DNA of 64,000 nt from Agrilutibacter niabensis (GCF_042657165.1 NZ_JBHSNJ010000012.1:1-64000), one strand, 5' to 3'. Shown: positions 1 to 8,821, counted from the stretch's first letter. The notes: generated by a model not told the origin, from the letters alone. A program made the numbers and translations.

Positions 1-28
1 ATGCAAGAGTAGGTCATTGCTGAGCATT
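1..28 (+). rRNA. rrf: 5S rRNA, 3' end only
   Basis: The first 28 or so bases match the 3' part of a bacterial 5S rRNA. The segment GCAAGAGTAGGTCATTGC corresponds to the conserved GCGAGAGTAGG...TGCC stretch of helix E and the 3' strand of helix A in enterobacterial 5S, and a strong terminator follows at once. Only the 3' end lies in the window, so an rrn operon presumably ends at the left edge. The exact 3' end is inferred. No protein gene fits these bases. Confidence 0.75.
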
Positions 29-34
29 TATCCG

Positions 35-68
35 AAGCCCCGGTCCAAAAGACCGGGGCTTCTTCTTT
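35..68 (+). terminator. Rho-independent terminator of the rRNA operon
   Basis: A perfect 11-bp stem (AAGCCCCGGTC / GACCGGGGCTT) with a CAAAA loop is followed by the T-rich CTTCTTT on the plus strand. It sits 7 bases after the 5S-like 3' end and is the expected end of the rrn transcript. Confidence 0.85.
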
Positions 69-145
69 GCGAAAAACAAAACCACGCCCCATCACCCACT
101 AACCCCGCAGCTTAATCACCAGACCCGGGAAGAGGTTAGTCTGGG

Positions 146-904
146 TTAGGGGGGCGCCGCGGCTGATGGCGCACGTTCCGACCGACGCAGGGTCACCACC
201 AATACGTCGCGATGCGAGGCGGCGGACGCGTCCAGCGGCGTCACCGGGGTCACCCCGTGAAAGACCCGCGCATCGTCGACCAATGCGGTTTCGAACGCGT
301 GCGTGAGGGTGAAGCTGCCCAGCAGGGTGCCATCGGCGGCATGGATGGTGGTGGTGCCGCTGGCAATGTTCTGCCGATTGACCAACAGCACGAGCACGTA
401 ATCGACCCCGTCACGATGTACGCCCTCGGGGGTAGGTTCACCGGGCTCGCCAGCTTTCGCTTCGATGCGGAACTGGTGGACCTCGATATGCCAGCGCGGC
501 GTTTCCGGGGCCAGTTGCACGAAGAAATCGCGGCAGAACCGCAGGATCGTCTGCAGGGACGCACTTGCGCCCACCGCCGGCGTGATCGGTTCGAACCAAC
601 GTTCTATGTCGCCCTGGAGGACGTTGTAGTTGCTCGACTGGTAATGGGGTTGGTGTGGCTGGCGGGCGATCGGGCCGGTGCGGTCGGCCGAATAGACGGC
701 ATAGCGCCGGCGCCGGTGCCGGCCGACCTGGGCGAGGTAGGCATCGGGCTCAAGCGCGTTCCAGCTGGCCGCGAAGGCAGGCCAATCAGCCAGATCGCCA
801 GCCTGCTTCAACAAGCCATGCATGGCGTCGGCCGCGACGAATTTGAAACCGTTCCGCCGCAGAGAATCCAGGAGATCTGGGAGGAGCGGCGCAGCTACGG
901 TCAT
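146..904 (-). CDS. 2OG-Fe dioxygenase family protein
   Basis: The protein is about 252 residues and resembles the 2OG-Fe(II) dioxygenase family found in biofilm and amino-acid hydroxylase clusters (BsmA / PF10014 type). The iron-binding triad can be read as HRDG near residue 165 and FHGVT near residue 217, inside a predicted double-stranded beta-helix (EVHQFRIEA, DYVLVLLVNR, ETALVDDARVFHG). Members hydroxylate free amino acids or small substrates with 2-oxoglutarate, O2 and Fe(II); the substrate here is unknown. It begins 12 bases after the rpiA stop, so it is probably the last gene of the EVE-rpiA transcript. An upstream in-frame GTG at 910 is possible, but GAGAAG sits 8 bases before the ATG at 904. 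The first 85 residues match nothing I recognise. Confidence 0.75.
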   Translation of the reverse strand: MTVAAPLLPDLLDSLRRNGFKFVAADAMHGLLKQAGDLADWPAFAASWNALEPDAYLAQVGRHRRRRYAVYSADRTGPIARQPHQPHYQSSNYNVLQGDIERWFEPITPAVGASASLQTILRFCRDFFVQLAPETPRWHIEVHQFRIEAKAGEPGEPTPEGVHRDGVDYVLVLLVNRQNIASGTTTIHAADGTLLGSFTLTHAFETALVDDARVFHGVTPVTPLDASAASHRDVLVVTLRRSERAPSAAAPP

Positions 905-916
905 GGGCACGACTTC

Positions 917-1564
917 TCAGAGGACCAGCGGCGGCTCGCCGCCTACGATCACCACATCGGCCGGGCGCCGGGCGAATAGGCCCACGGAAACGACTCCCGG
1001 GATCTGGTTGAGCATGGCTTCCATGCCGACGGGATCGGTGATGCTGAGATTGTGCACATCGAGGACCACGTTGCCGTTGTCGGTGACCACGCCGTCGCGC
1101 CACACCGGCTGGCCGCCGGTCTTGGCCAGGATCTGGCGCGCGACAAGGCTGCGCGCCATCGGGATGACCTCGACCGGAAGCGGGAACCTGCCCAGGACGT
1201 CGACCCGCTTGGCGGGATCGACGATGCAGACGAATTTCTCGCTCGCTTCCGCGATGATCTTTTCGCGGGTCAGTGCGGCGCCGCCGCCCTTGATGAGACG
1301 CTTGTGCGGATCGCACTCGTCCGCGCCATCGACGTAGAGCGACAGTGGCCCGGTGCTGTTGAGGTCGAACACCTCGATGCCGTGCATCTGCAGCCGCTGC
1401 GTGCTCTGCTCCGAACTGGATACGGTGCCGCGGATGCGATCCTTGATCCGGGCAAGCGCATCGATGAAGAAGGCGACGGTCGATCCGGTGCCGACGCCGA
1501 CGATCATGCCGTCCTCGACGTAATCGATGGCCTTTTCGCCAGCCAGGCGTTTGGCTTCACTCAC
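917..1564 (-). CDS. rpiA: Ribose-5-phosphate isomerase A
   Basis: This cytosolic enzyme interconverts ribose-5-phosphate and ribulose-5-phosphate in the non-oxidative pentose phosphate pathway. The phosphate loop GVGTGST (residues 23-29), the catalytic DGADE (79-83), KGGGAALTREK (92-102) and the C-terminal GLFARRPADVVIVGG are all present. Length is 215 residues against 219 in E. coli. The GTG start at 1564 is chosen because it overlaps the TGA of the EVE gene in a GTGA junction, because the family begins with SEAK, and because GGA lies 8 bases upstream; the ATG at 1597 would add 11 residues absent from the family. Translational coupling with the upstream gene is likely. Confidence 0.95.
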   Translation of the reverse strand: MSEAKRLAGEKAIDYVEDGMIVGVGTGSTVAFFIDALARIKDRIRGTVSSSEQSTQRLQMHGIEVFDLNSTGPLSLYVDGADECDPHKRLIKGGGAALTREKIIAEASEKFVCIVDPAKRVDVLGRFPLPVEVIPMARSLVARQILAKTGGQPVWRDGVVTDNGNVVLDVHNLSITDPVGMEAMLNQIPGVVSVGLFARRPADVVIVGGEPPLVL

Positions 1565-2034
1565 GTTGTTGATTCCAGGGAAAGAAGAAGTTTCCATTGC
1601 GCAGCCGTTACCGGTAGCACGGACAGGCGCGAGCCGCGCTGGATGAGCGCGAAGCCCTCGCCGAGTTCATCGGTGTGCTGGCGGATTTCCTCCAGCGGGA
1701 TCGTGCGCACGAGTTTGCGGTCGAACGTCACGTCGACCAGCTCCCAACGGGGCTGCTCGCGGGTCGCCTTGGGGTCGTAGTAGTCCGACTTGCTGTCGAA
1801 CTGCGTCGGATCAGGGTACGGGGTGCTGGCGACGGTCGCGGTGCCGACGATGCCGGGCACGTCGCAGCTGGAGTGGTAGAACAGCACGCCGTCGCCCACC
1901 TGCATCGCGCGCATGTTGTTGCGTGCCTGGTAATTGCGCACGCCGGTCCATGGTTCGGTGCCGACGCGCTTGAGGTCGTCGATCGAGAACGCGTCGGGTT
2001 CGGACTTCATCAGCCAGTAGCGGCGTGCGGCCAT
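1561..2034 (-). CDS. EVE domain-containing protein
   Basis: This is a single EVE domain of 157 residues. The N-terminal RYWLMKSEPDAFSIDDL and the following WTGVRNYQARN are the family signature; these form the PUA-like pocket thought to read modified bases such as methylated or hydroxymethylated cytosine. The biological role of stand-alone bacterial EVE proteins is unsettled. It lies 19 bases downstream of ygfA on the same strand and overlaps rpiA by 4 bases, so all three may be co-transcribed. Nothing in it appears truncated. Confidence 0.9.
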   Translation of the reverse strand: MAARRYWLMKSEPDAFSIDDLKRVGTEPWTGVRNYQARNNMRAMQVGDGVLFYHSSCDVPGIVGTATVASTPYPDPTQFDSKSDYYDPKATREQPRWELVDVTFDRKLVRTIPLEEIRQHTDELGEGFALIQRGSRLSVLPVTAAQWKLLLSLESTT

Positions 2035-2053
2035 TGGACACTCGTGCAGGACA

Positions 2054-2653
2054 TCAGGCGGAGGTGAAATCGAAGCAGCGGGACTCGGTGCAGACCGCGT
2101 CGAGCCTGACGTCCCAGGCTTCCGCGGCCAGCGGCGGCATCTGCTGCAGGGTGAATGCAGCGCCGACGAGATACGGCGGCGCGCTGCGTTCGCGCCGGAA
2201 CGCGAAGCTGCGATCGTACCAGCCGCCGCCCATGCCGAGTCGGTGGCCGTGTTCGTCGAAACCCACCAGCGGCACGATTACCAGCGACAGCGAGGCTGCC
2301 TCGAGCAGCGCGGACGCCGAAAGGTCAGGCTCGGGAATGCCATGGCGGTTGCTCACCAGCGAATCACCCGGACGCCACGGGGCGAAGCGGAGAAGCTGGT
2401 CGTCGCAAAGCACGGGAAGGCAATAGACGCACTCGCGCGGCAGCCGCATTTGCCAGGCGTGCAGCGCGATCTCGCCATCCATGGCCCAGTAGCCGGCGAC
2501 GTAGCCGGATGGCGGCGCGAATGGCAGTGCGAGCAGGTGGTTCGCGAGTGCATCGGCTGCCGCTAGACGCTCGGCGGCAGACAGCGCACGGCGGCCGGTA
2601 CGCAGGTCTTGCCGCAGCTGGCGGCGTTCGGCCGCGCGGTTACCGTCAGTCAT
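2054..2653 (-). CDS. ygfA: 5-formyltetrahydrofolate cyclo-ligase
   Basis: It converts 5-formyl-THF to 5,10-methenyl-THF using ATP, returning stored folate to the one-carbon pool. The 199-residue protein carries the N-terminal RQDLRTGRRALS basic patch, the central IVPLVGFDEHGHRLGMGGGWYDR motif region (the glycine-rich folate and nucleotide site) and a C-terminal WDVRLDAVCTE typical of the family. As in E. coli and other gammaproteobacteria it lies directly downstream of the 6S RNA gene, with zapA on the other side. In E. coli ygfA is read through from ssrS and linked to persister formation; whether that applies here is unknown. Confidence 0.93.
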   Translation of the reverse strand: MTDGNRAAERRQLRQDLRTGRRALSAAERLAAADALANHLLALPFAPPSGYVAGYWAMDGEIALHAWQMRLPRECVYCLPVLCDDQLLRFAPWRPGDSLVSNRHGIPEPDLSASALLEAASLSLVIVPLVGFDEHGHRLGMGGGWYDRSFAFRRERSAPPYLVGAAFTLQQMPPLAAEAWDVRLDAVCTESRCFDFTSA

Positions 2654-2721
2654 GGGAGAAGCCGACGCGGGGATTCAATACAAGGCGACGCGACGCCGGA
2701 GCGTCGCGCGCGGAAAGAAAA

Positions 2722-2908
2722 AGTCCTCCACCGGTGTGCGATGCCTGCGAAACGACCTTGAACCCGGGGTTCAAGTGGGAACGCTTGGATGCCTTCGGGC
2801 TTTCCGCTGCGAGGCGGACTTGCACTCCGGGCTTCCGCTGCGCCCCCATGGTCGTCATAAGGGACAAGGCGAATGTTTGCGCAGGCTGTCGCGCACAGCA
2901 GAGGACGT
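2722..2908 (-). ncRNA. ssrS: 6S RNA
   Basis: This is a regulatory RNA that binds sigma70 RNA polymerase by mimicking an open promoter. Three things identify it. It sits between zapA and ygfA as in E. coli. It contains the conserved hairpin CTTGAACCCCGGGTTCAAGG (minus strand, about 2757-2777). Its ends can pair over a long closing stem: GTCCTC (2901-2906) with GAGGAC (2723-2728), and AGCCTGCG...AAAC with GTTTCGCAGGC near 2750. About 187 nt fits the family size of 184 in E. coli. A T-rich run (TTTTTCTTT) follows the 3' end. The ends are estimated to a few bases. Confidence 0.9.
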
Positions 2909-2914
2909 GCGCGA

Positions 2915-2920
2915 AGTATA
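2915..2920 (-). promoter_or_regulatory. -10 box of the 6S RNA promoter
   Basis: The minus strand reads TATACT here, 7-8 bases before the inferred 5' end of the 6S RNA. No good -35 match is visible at 16-18 bases spacing. The start point is inferred from the hexamer and the closing stem. Confidence 0.55.
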
Positions 2921-3029
2921 ACGCGGGAGCATCGACGGGCTAGTCCGCTCGTCGGCGCAACAGTCGGCGCGATTCAGGTGCAGCGGCGAATCGGTACGAA
3001 CAAAACCACGGTTGAAACCCACGGGTGTT

Positions 3030-3338
3030 TCAGCGTGGCGCGCCGTCGAACAGGCCGTCCAGCTTGCGATGCAGGTCATCAAGCGTGCGCACGATCTCCC
3101 GGTCACGGCCGTCGCCTTCGTCACGTAGCTGCTGGAGCTCATGCGCGAGGTTCAAGGCGGCAAGCACGGCGACGCGATCGAGCGCGGCCATGCGATTGTT
3201 GCCGCGGATCTCGCGCATCTTGTTGTCGAGGAGTTTGGCGGCAGCCATCAGGCTGTCGCGTTCGCCTGGTTCGCAGCCGATCGTATATTCGCGATCGAGC
3301 AGGCGGATGCTGACCGGTTCGCTGGATTTGGAACTCAC
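3030..3338 (-). CDS. zapA: Cell division protein ZapA
   Basis: ZapA is a cytosolic Z-ring protein that cross-links FtsZ filaments. The 102-residue protein has the N-terminal domain (VSIRLLDREYTIGCEPGER, then LMAAAKLLDNKMREIR) and a C-terminal coiled coil (LAHELQQLRDEGDG onward), the family layout. It follows the small coiled-coil gene with a 4-base overlap, and the 6S RNA gene lies about 120 bases downstream on the same strand, the widely conserved gammaproteobacterial order. The last residues (KLDGLFDGAPR) are lineage-specific. Confidence 0.93.
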   Translation of the reverse strand: MSSKSSEPVSIRLLDREYTIGCEPGERDSLMAAAKLLDNKMREIRGNNRMAALDRVAVLAALNLAHELQQLRDEGDGRDREIVRTLDDLHRKLDGLFDGAPR

Positions 3339-3556
3339 GTGTGCTGCTCCAGCGACTTGAGCCGCGCGATCATGGCTTCGACCCGGGTGCGCGCCTGCTC
3401 GTTCTTCGCCAGCAGCATGGAACGCTCGTTGGCCAGCTGCTCCTGCTGCAGGCGCAGGCTGCGATTTTCCTCATTGAGGCGTCGCGCCTGCGCACCCAAC
3501 TCGTCCAGGCGGGCCGACAGGTTCTGCAGTTCGGCGATCAGTTGGGTGCGGTCCAT
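3335..3556 (-). CDS. ZapB-like coiled-coil protein (TIGR02449 family)
   Basis: This 73-residue protein is almost entirely heptad-repeat coiled coil (LIAELQNLSARLDELGAQARRL, then LRLQQEQLANERSML), rich in Leu, Glu, Arg and Gln, with no catalytic motif. Small proteins of this kind are found just upstream of zapA in Xanthomonadaceae and Pseudomonas, and a role in Z-ring architecture beside ZapA is suggested by this linkage and by resemblance to ZapB. It overlaps zapA by 4 bases, so the two are translationally coupled. The function remains inference. Confidence 0.85.
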   Translation of the reverse strand: MDRTQLIAELQNLSARLDELGAQARRLNEENRSLRLQQEQLANERSMLLAKNEQARTRVEAMIARLKSLEQHT

Positions 3557-3613
3557 GGGCGGATGATGGGGAGCGGGCGGGAGCGGGTCAAGGCACGGCC
3601 TGCCGCGCCGGCC

Positions 3614-6600
3614 TCAGCCGGAGACGACCCGGCGGCCGGTCTCGTCCGCGGCCGTGGCCCAACTGCGCAGGAAGGTGAGGCATTCATCCGCGTGCAGCGG
3701 TTGCGCCAGCCAGTAGCCCTGGATCTCGTCGCAACCATGCTCATGCAGGAACCGGACCTGCGCTTCGGTTTCCACGCCCTCGGCGACCACGATCAGGCCG
3801 AGCGAATGCGCCATGGCGATCACCGCGCCGGTGATCGCCTCGTCGTCGGCGTCGCGGGTGAGGTCGCCGATGAATTCCTTGTCGATCTTGAGCGTGGTCA
3901 GCGGCAGGCGCTTGAGGTAGGCCAGCGAGGAGTAGCCGGTGCCGAAGTCGTCGATGGCGAGGCCGACGCCAAGCTCGCGGATCGCTTGCAGCGTCGCGGC
4001 GTTCTGCTCCGCGTTGGCCATGATCACGGTTTCAGTGAGTTCCAGCTGCAGGCGCTGCGGCGGAATATGGCGCCCGGACAGGGCTCGCGAGACGACATCC
4101 GGCAGGTGGCCTCGCGCGAGCTGCAAGGCCGAGATGTTCACCGCCATCGACACGTCCTCGAGTCCCTGCGCGCGCCAGTGCTGCAGCGTGGCGCAGGCCT
4201 CCTGCATCGCCCATTCGCCAATTTCGAGGATGAGGCCGCTTTCCTCGGCCAACGGGATGAAGCGATCGGGCGGAATGCTGCCGTACTCGGGGCTGTGCCA
4301 GCGCAACAGAGCTTCCACGCCCGTGATGCGCATCTGCGTCAGCGAAAGCTTGGGCTGGAACACCAGCTGCAGCTCGTTGCGGTCCAGCACCTTGCGCAGC
4401 GCCGCGGAAATCGTGGCGCGCTGGCGGATCTCCACGTCCATCGCGTCGGTGTAGCGCATGAACGTACGGCGCCCCGCCGCCTTGGCCTGGTACATCGCGG
4501 TGTCGGCATGCTTGAGCAGATCGGTAGGGATCTGGGCGTGGTCAGGGTAGAGACTGATGCCGATCGAAGGCGAGATCGCCACGTCGTGGCGGTCGTCGAG
4601 GTCGAGCGGCTGGCTGAATGCATCGATCACCTTGCGCGCGACCTGTTCGGCCTGGTCGGCGGTGTCGATATCCTCGAGCACCACGGTGAATTCGTCCCCG
4701 CCCAGTCGCGCAACCGTGTGCTGCGGCCCGACGGTGTGCTGCAGGCGTGCGGCGGCGGCACGCAGGATGCGGTCGCCCGCGGCGTGGCCGAGCGAATCGT
4801 TGATGTCCTTGAAGCGGTCCAGGTCGAGGAAGAGCACGGCGATACGCTTACCCTGCCGGCGCGCACGCACGATCGCACGCGAGAGTCGTTCCGACAGCAG
4901 GGTGCGGTTGGGCAGGCTCGTCAGCGTGTCGTAGTTGGCGAGGTAGCGCAGCTCCTGCTCGGCCCGCTTCTGGTCGGTAATGTCGCTGAGCACGCCCACG
5001 TAATGGCTGCGCTGGCCGGTAGCGTCGAGCACGACGCTGGCCTGCACCCAGCACAGGAATTCCTGGCCGTCATTTCGCTGTTGCCAGAGCTCGCCGGACC
5101 AGCGGCCGTCGCGTTCCAGGCGGAAGCGCATCTGCCGATAGAACTCGGGGTCGTGCTGCGCGCTGTTGAGCAGGCCCGTGTCGCGACCCAGCACTTCGAC
5201 GTCGGTATACCCGGTCATGCGCGTGAAGGCGGGATTGACCGAGACGAAGGCGAAGTCGCGATCGAATACGCAGACGGCTTCGGCCATGCTGCGCAGCACT
5301 TCGCTGGCGATGCGGCGTTCGCGCTCGGCGTTGCGCGTATGGGTCACGTCGCGCGCGGTTCCGGCGATGCGCAGGGCCAGCCCGGTGGCGTCGCGATCGA
5401 CGACGCGGCCGCGTGCGAGCATCCACGCCCAATGGCCATCGGCCAGGCGAACGCGGTGTTCCGACAACAGCAGCGGGGTCTGTCCGCGCACGTGCTGGCG
5501 CAGCAGTTCGCGCAGGCGCGGCAGATCGTCGGGGTGGATCTCGTGCTGCCCGACGAGCTGCATGCCGCTGCTGGCGTCCTGCATGCCATGCTCGTCGATG
5601 CGCATTGCGTGCATGTCGCCGCGCTGCAGGTCGTAATCCCAGAAAATCTCGCCCGAACCCCACAGCGCAAGCTTGAGACGCTGCTCGCGCTCACGGATCG
5701 CATCGAACAGACCGCGTTCGCGCCGCGTCTGCTCGTGGTGGCGCCATGCCAGAACGGCGAGCAGGGCCAACAAGAACAATGCCGCTACTGCAATCACACG
5801 CGGATGCCGCCACCATGGCGGCATCACGCTCACGGGCATGCGCAGCTCCTGCGGGCTCCAGACGCCGTCGCGGTTGGTGGCCTGCACGCGAAGAACGTAA
5901 TCCCCGGGCGGGAGCCGGGTATAGGAGATGTCCTGCTGGCGGCCGTTTTCGATCCAGCGTTTGTCGAAACCGTCGAGCCGGTAGCGATACTGGATGTCAG
6001 CGGCCGGCGCGTAGTCGAGTGCGCCCACGCGCAGGCGCAGCAGTTCGGCGCCGTCGGGGATCGAGAGTGCCTGCGGCTGCCACAGCGCGCTGTCCTTGCC
6101 GGATGCATCAGCGCCGACGCGTGCCGACAGCAGGCGCAGCGGCGGCAGGTAGTTCGAATCGGCGATGTTGCGGGGATCGAACAGGTTGAAGCCGCGCACG
6201 CCGCCAAACACCAGGCGGCCATCGGCCAGTGGGGCGACCGCGCCTCCGTTGAATTCCAGGTCCTGCAGGCCATCGGCCATGCCGTAGAAGCGGTAGCGGT
6301 CGGAGCGCGCGTCGAAGCGGACGATGCCGTTGTCGGTGCCGAGCCACAATGTTCCCGCCGGCGCTTCGAAGATCGAAAACACCACCGGCACGGGCCGATC
6401 GCGCAGGGCGTCGGCAAGCGGATGCGCGAAGCTGATGTCGTCCGCGTTCTCGATGACCCGACTCAGGCCGGCGTGGGTGCCCACCCAGACCTGGCCATCC
6501 TTGTCGAGCCACAAGGCCCGGACGAGGTTGCCGGGCAGGCTGCCGGGAGCATTGGTGCCGTGCCGGAAATGGCGCATGCGCCTGGTGGCGGGATCGAACA

Positions 6601-8206
6601 GGTCGAGGCCGTCGCCGGTGCCCAACCAGATCCGGCCGCGGCGGTCCTCCAGCACGGCATGTACCGTGGGGTGCGACAGCTGCCTGGGGTCGTCATCGCG
6701 GTGGCCGAAGACGGTCAGCCCCTGATCTGACGGGGTGTAGTGCATGGCGCCGCCGGTCTGCGTTCCCAGCCACAGGCTGCCGTCGCGGACCCTGACCACG
6801 GTGCGCAGGGCGTCATGGGTGTGGTCGCCCAGGGCGACCTGTTCGATTCGCGCCGTAGCTGGCTGCAACCGCATCAGTCCGCGCGCCGTTGCCAGCCACA
6901 GGTCGCCCGATGGATCGCGCGAAACCGCGAGCACGCGCGGCGCAGGGGCGTCCGCCTCCCTGGGCAGGCGGTCGGTGAAGTCCTCGAAGCGGTCGCCCTG
7001 CAGGTCATATCGCAGGAGGCGCGAATCGTCCGTGGATACCCACAGCGCGCCGCTGCTGTCCTGCGCCATTCCGCGCACGCTGCCCTCCACGGCGGCGTTG
7101 GCGATGGCGTTGGCGTCGCCGGTAATGTTGAGGACGAAACGGAAGCGCGTGCCGAGCGGGTCGGTGATGGTGACGCCACGAAACTGTCCACCCAGCCACA
7201 ACATGCCGCCGCGGTCGAGCATCAGGGTGTTGATGCCGTCTTCCGGCAGGCCACCACTCACCCCGGCCTGTTCGCGCACGTTCACGCTCAGGCCGGTCGC
7301 CGGGTCCAGGCGCAGCAGTCCGTGGGTCCCCAGCGAGAGCCAGAGGCTGTGGTCCGGCGCTTCCACGATGGCGCGGACTTCGCTCTCCGCCTGTCCCTCC
7401 GCCGGCCATACCCGCAGCAGCGAGTGCCCGTCCGATGCCAGCCGGAAGAGGCCCTGCGCACTACCGACCCACAACTGGCCACGATGGTCGTAGGCGAGGC
7501 TGCGTACCGACAGCGCCGGGCGCATCGGTTCCACTCCGCCGCGCGGGCCGATGCGATAGAGGCCGCTGGGTGCGCCGTACCACACCTCCCCCTGGCGTCC
7601 GGCTACCAGCGCCTGCGTGGGTCCGCTGCGCAAGGTCCTGGGGTCCAGGGTGATGACGCGGTCGCGCGTGCCCGTGGCCGGATCCAGCCGCTCCAGTCCC
7701 GCCAGGGTTCCTACCCAGACCTTGCCCGCATGGGGCAGCAGGGCCGCCACCTGACGGTGCGCCTGCTTGCCTTCGGCGACTTCGTAACGGCGGATCGTGC
7801 CGCTGGCCAGGTCCAGTCTCGATACGTATTGCGAATACGACCCCACCCAGAGCGAATGATCGCCCTCGATCGCCATCGCGGTGACGTAACTGTCAGGGAG
7901 GCTGGCCGGATCGCGCGGATCATGCCGGTACTGCACGTAGCGCTGGCCGTCATAGCGGTGCAGGCCACCCTGGGTGGCGACCCAGACGAACCCCTGGGGG
8001 TCCTGTACCAGCGCGTTCACGGTGTTTTGCGCGAGGCCACGCTCGCTGCCGATACGCTCGAAGTAGTAGCCGCGCGTCAGCGACGCGGCATCGCCGCTGA
8101 TCCCGGCCAAGAGCAGGCCTGCGATCAGCGCGATCAAGCTCGCGGTGAAGGACGGAATTGGACGCACTGACCCCAGCCGTTGGGCGTTTGGAGGAGTGTA
8201 CGGCAC
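3614..8206 (-). CDS. Membrane propeller-PAS-GGDEF-EAL c-di-GMP signalling protein
   Basis: This is a 1530-residue inner-membrane sensor. In order: signal/anchor segment (about 15-40); a long periplasmic two-component-regulator propeller with many repeats of the type LWLGT.GGL.R.DP (about 50-700); a Y_Y_Y domain (about 710-790, YRYRLDGFDKRWIE); a transmembrane helix (about 800-820); a PAS fold and PAC (about 845-965); a second PAS (about 970-1080, FVSVNPAFTRMTGY); GGDEF (about 1085-1255, intact LGGDEF near 1169); EAL (about 1275-1520, intact EALLRW near 1298, and DDFGTGYSSL). Both c-di-GMP motifs are intact, so it may synthesise and degrade the messenger in response to an extracytoplasmic ligand. 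The annotated start is a GTG; another GTG at 8167 is about equally good. It is transcribed alone. Confidence 0.9.
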   Translation of the reverse strand: MPYTPPNAQRLGSVRPIPSFTASLIALIAGLLLAGISGDAASLTRGYYFERIGSERGLAQNTVNALVQDPQGFVWVATQGGLHRYDGQRYVQYRHDPRDPASLPDSYVTAMAIEGDHSLWVGSYSQYVSRLDLASGTIRRYEVAEGKQAHRQVAALLPHAGKVWVGTLAGLERLDPATGTRDRVITLDPRTLRSGPTQALVAGRQGEVWYGAPSGLYRIGPRGGVEPMRPALSVRSLAYDHRGQLWVGSAQGLFRLASDGHSLLRVWPAEGQAESEVRAIVEAPDHSLWLSLGTHGLLRLDPATGLSVNVREQAGVSGGLPEDGINTLMLDRGGMLWLGGQFRGVTITDPLGTRFRFVLNITGDANAIANAAVEGSVRGMAQDSSGALWVSTDDSRLLRYDLQGDRFEDFTDRLPREADAPAPRVLAVSRDPSGDLWLATARGLMRLQPATARIEQVALGDHTHDALRTVVRVRDGSLWLGTQTGGAMHYTPSDQGLTVFGHRDDDPRQLSHPTVHAVLEDRRGRIWLGTGDGLDLFDPATRRMRHFRHGTNAPGSLPGNLVRALWLDKDGQVWVGTHAGLSRVIENADDISFAHPLADALRDRPVPVVFSIFEAPAGTLWLGTDNGIVRFDARSDRYRFYGMADGLQDLEFNGGAVAPLADGRLVFGGVRGFNLFDPRNIADSNYLPPLRLLSARVGADASGKDSALWQPQALSIPDGAELLRLRVGALDYAPAADIQYRYRLDGFDKRWIENGRQQDISYTRLPPGDYVLRVQATNRDGVWSPQELRMPVSVMPPWWRHPRVIAVAALFLLALLAVLAWRHHEQTRRERGLFDAIREREQRLKLALWGSGEIFWDYDLQRGDMHAMRIDEHGMQDASSGMQLVGQHEIHPDDLPRLRELLRQHVRGQTPLLLSEHRVRLADGHWAWMLARGRVVDRDATGLALRIAGTARDVTHTRNAERERRIASEVLRSMAEAVCVFDRDFAFVSVNPAFTRMTGYTDVEVLGRDTGLLNSAQHDPEFYRQMRFRLERDGRWSGELWQQRNDGQEFLCWVQASVVLDATGQRSHYVGVLSDITDQKRAEQELRYLANYDTLTSLPNRTLLSERLSRAIVRARRQGKRIAVLFLDLDRFKDINDSLGHAAGDRILRAAAARLQHTVGPQHTVARLGGDEFTVVLEDIDTADQAEQVARKVIDAFSQPLDLDDRHDVAISPSIGISLYPDHAQIPTDLLKHADTAMYQAKAAGRRTFMRYTDAMDVEIRQRATISAALRKVLDRNELQLVFQPKLSLTQMRITGVEALLRWHSPEYGSIPPDRFIPLAEESGLILEIGEWAMQEACATLQHWRAQGLEDVSMAVNISALQLARGHLPDVVSRALSGRHIPPQRLQLELTETVIMANAEQNAATLQAIRELGVGLAIDDFGTGYSSLAYLKRLPLTTLKIDKEFIGDLTRDADDEAITGAVIAMAHSLGLIVVAEGVETEAQVRFLHEHGCDEIQGYWLAQPLHADECLTFLRSWATAADETGRRVVSG

Positions 8207-8272
8207 GTGACGCCTGCCGCCAGCCGTGCGCTCCCGTTAAACTCCCGACATCCCCCGCTTGCCCCGGAAATC

Positions 8273-8821
8273 GTGTCCACCCCCGACCTGCCCGCCCCCG
8301 CCGCCCTCGACGCCGAAATTCGCGCCCTGGCCCTGTCCGTCACCGCATCGGAACTGCACGGCGGGCTGTGCGGCTGGCTCGCCGGAGGAGGCGCCTCGAA
8401 TCCTGACTGGCTGTCCCGCGTGATGGCCGACGCGGACCTGCCTGCGGTTGCCGATGGCAGCGCGCTGGACGAGATGCGCGTGGCCAGCGCTGCGCAACTG
8501 GCGGATCGCAGTTTCGAGTTCGAATTGCTGCTGCCCGACGCCGATGCTTCGTTGTCGGAGCGCAGCGGTGCGCTGTTCGACTGGTGCCGCGGATTCCTCG
8601 GCGGCTTCGGCCTGGCCGCCGGCGCGGCACCGACGCTGTCGGAAGACAGCAACGAAGCCTTGGCCGATCTCGCCAAGCTCGCCGCGGCACAGCCGCAGGA
8701 CGATGGCGACGAGGAAGACGAGGAAGCGCTCGTCGAACTGGAAGAATTCGTCCGCGTCGCGGCGTTGTTGCTGCACGGCGACTGCGTGATGGCGGCGCAG
8801 CACCGACAGCGCTTCAACTGA
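8273..8821 (+). CDS. ygfB: UPF0149 (YgfB/YecA) family protein
   Basis: This is a 182-residue all-helical protein of the YgfB family. The signature SELHGGLCGWLAGG is at residues 23-36, followed by FLGGFGLAAG and a very acidic segment (DDGDEEDEEALVELEEFVRVAALLLH). The molecular role of YgfB is poorly known; in Pseudomonas it affects beta-lactamase regulation. The gene precedes pepP, the same pairing as in E. coli and most gammaproteobacteria. A GTG at 8273 with GGAAA just upstream is preferred, because the longer frame from 8180 adds residues foreign to the family. Confidence 0.85.
   Translation: MSTPDLPAPAALDAEIRALALSVTASELHGGLCGWLAGGGASNPDWLSRVMADADLPAVADGSALDEMRVASAAQLADRSFEFELLLPDADASLSERSGALFDWCRGFLGGFGLAAGAAPTLSEDSNEALADLAKLAAAQPQDDGDEEDEEALVELEEFVRVAALLLHGDCVMAAQHRQRFN

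Noticed and set aside
2646..2867. Small open frame between ygfA and zapA
   Set aside because: It lies within the 6S RNA gene, whose conserved hairpin explains the sequence.
3341..6730. Open frame of 1129 codons on the plus strand
   Set aside because: Antisense to the sensor protein and to the zapA-linked coiled-coil gene; its translation is rich in Arg/Ala/His with no domain.
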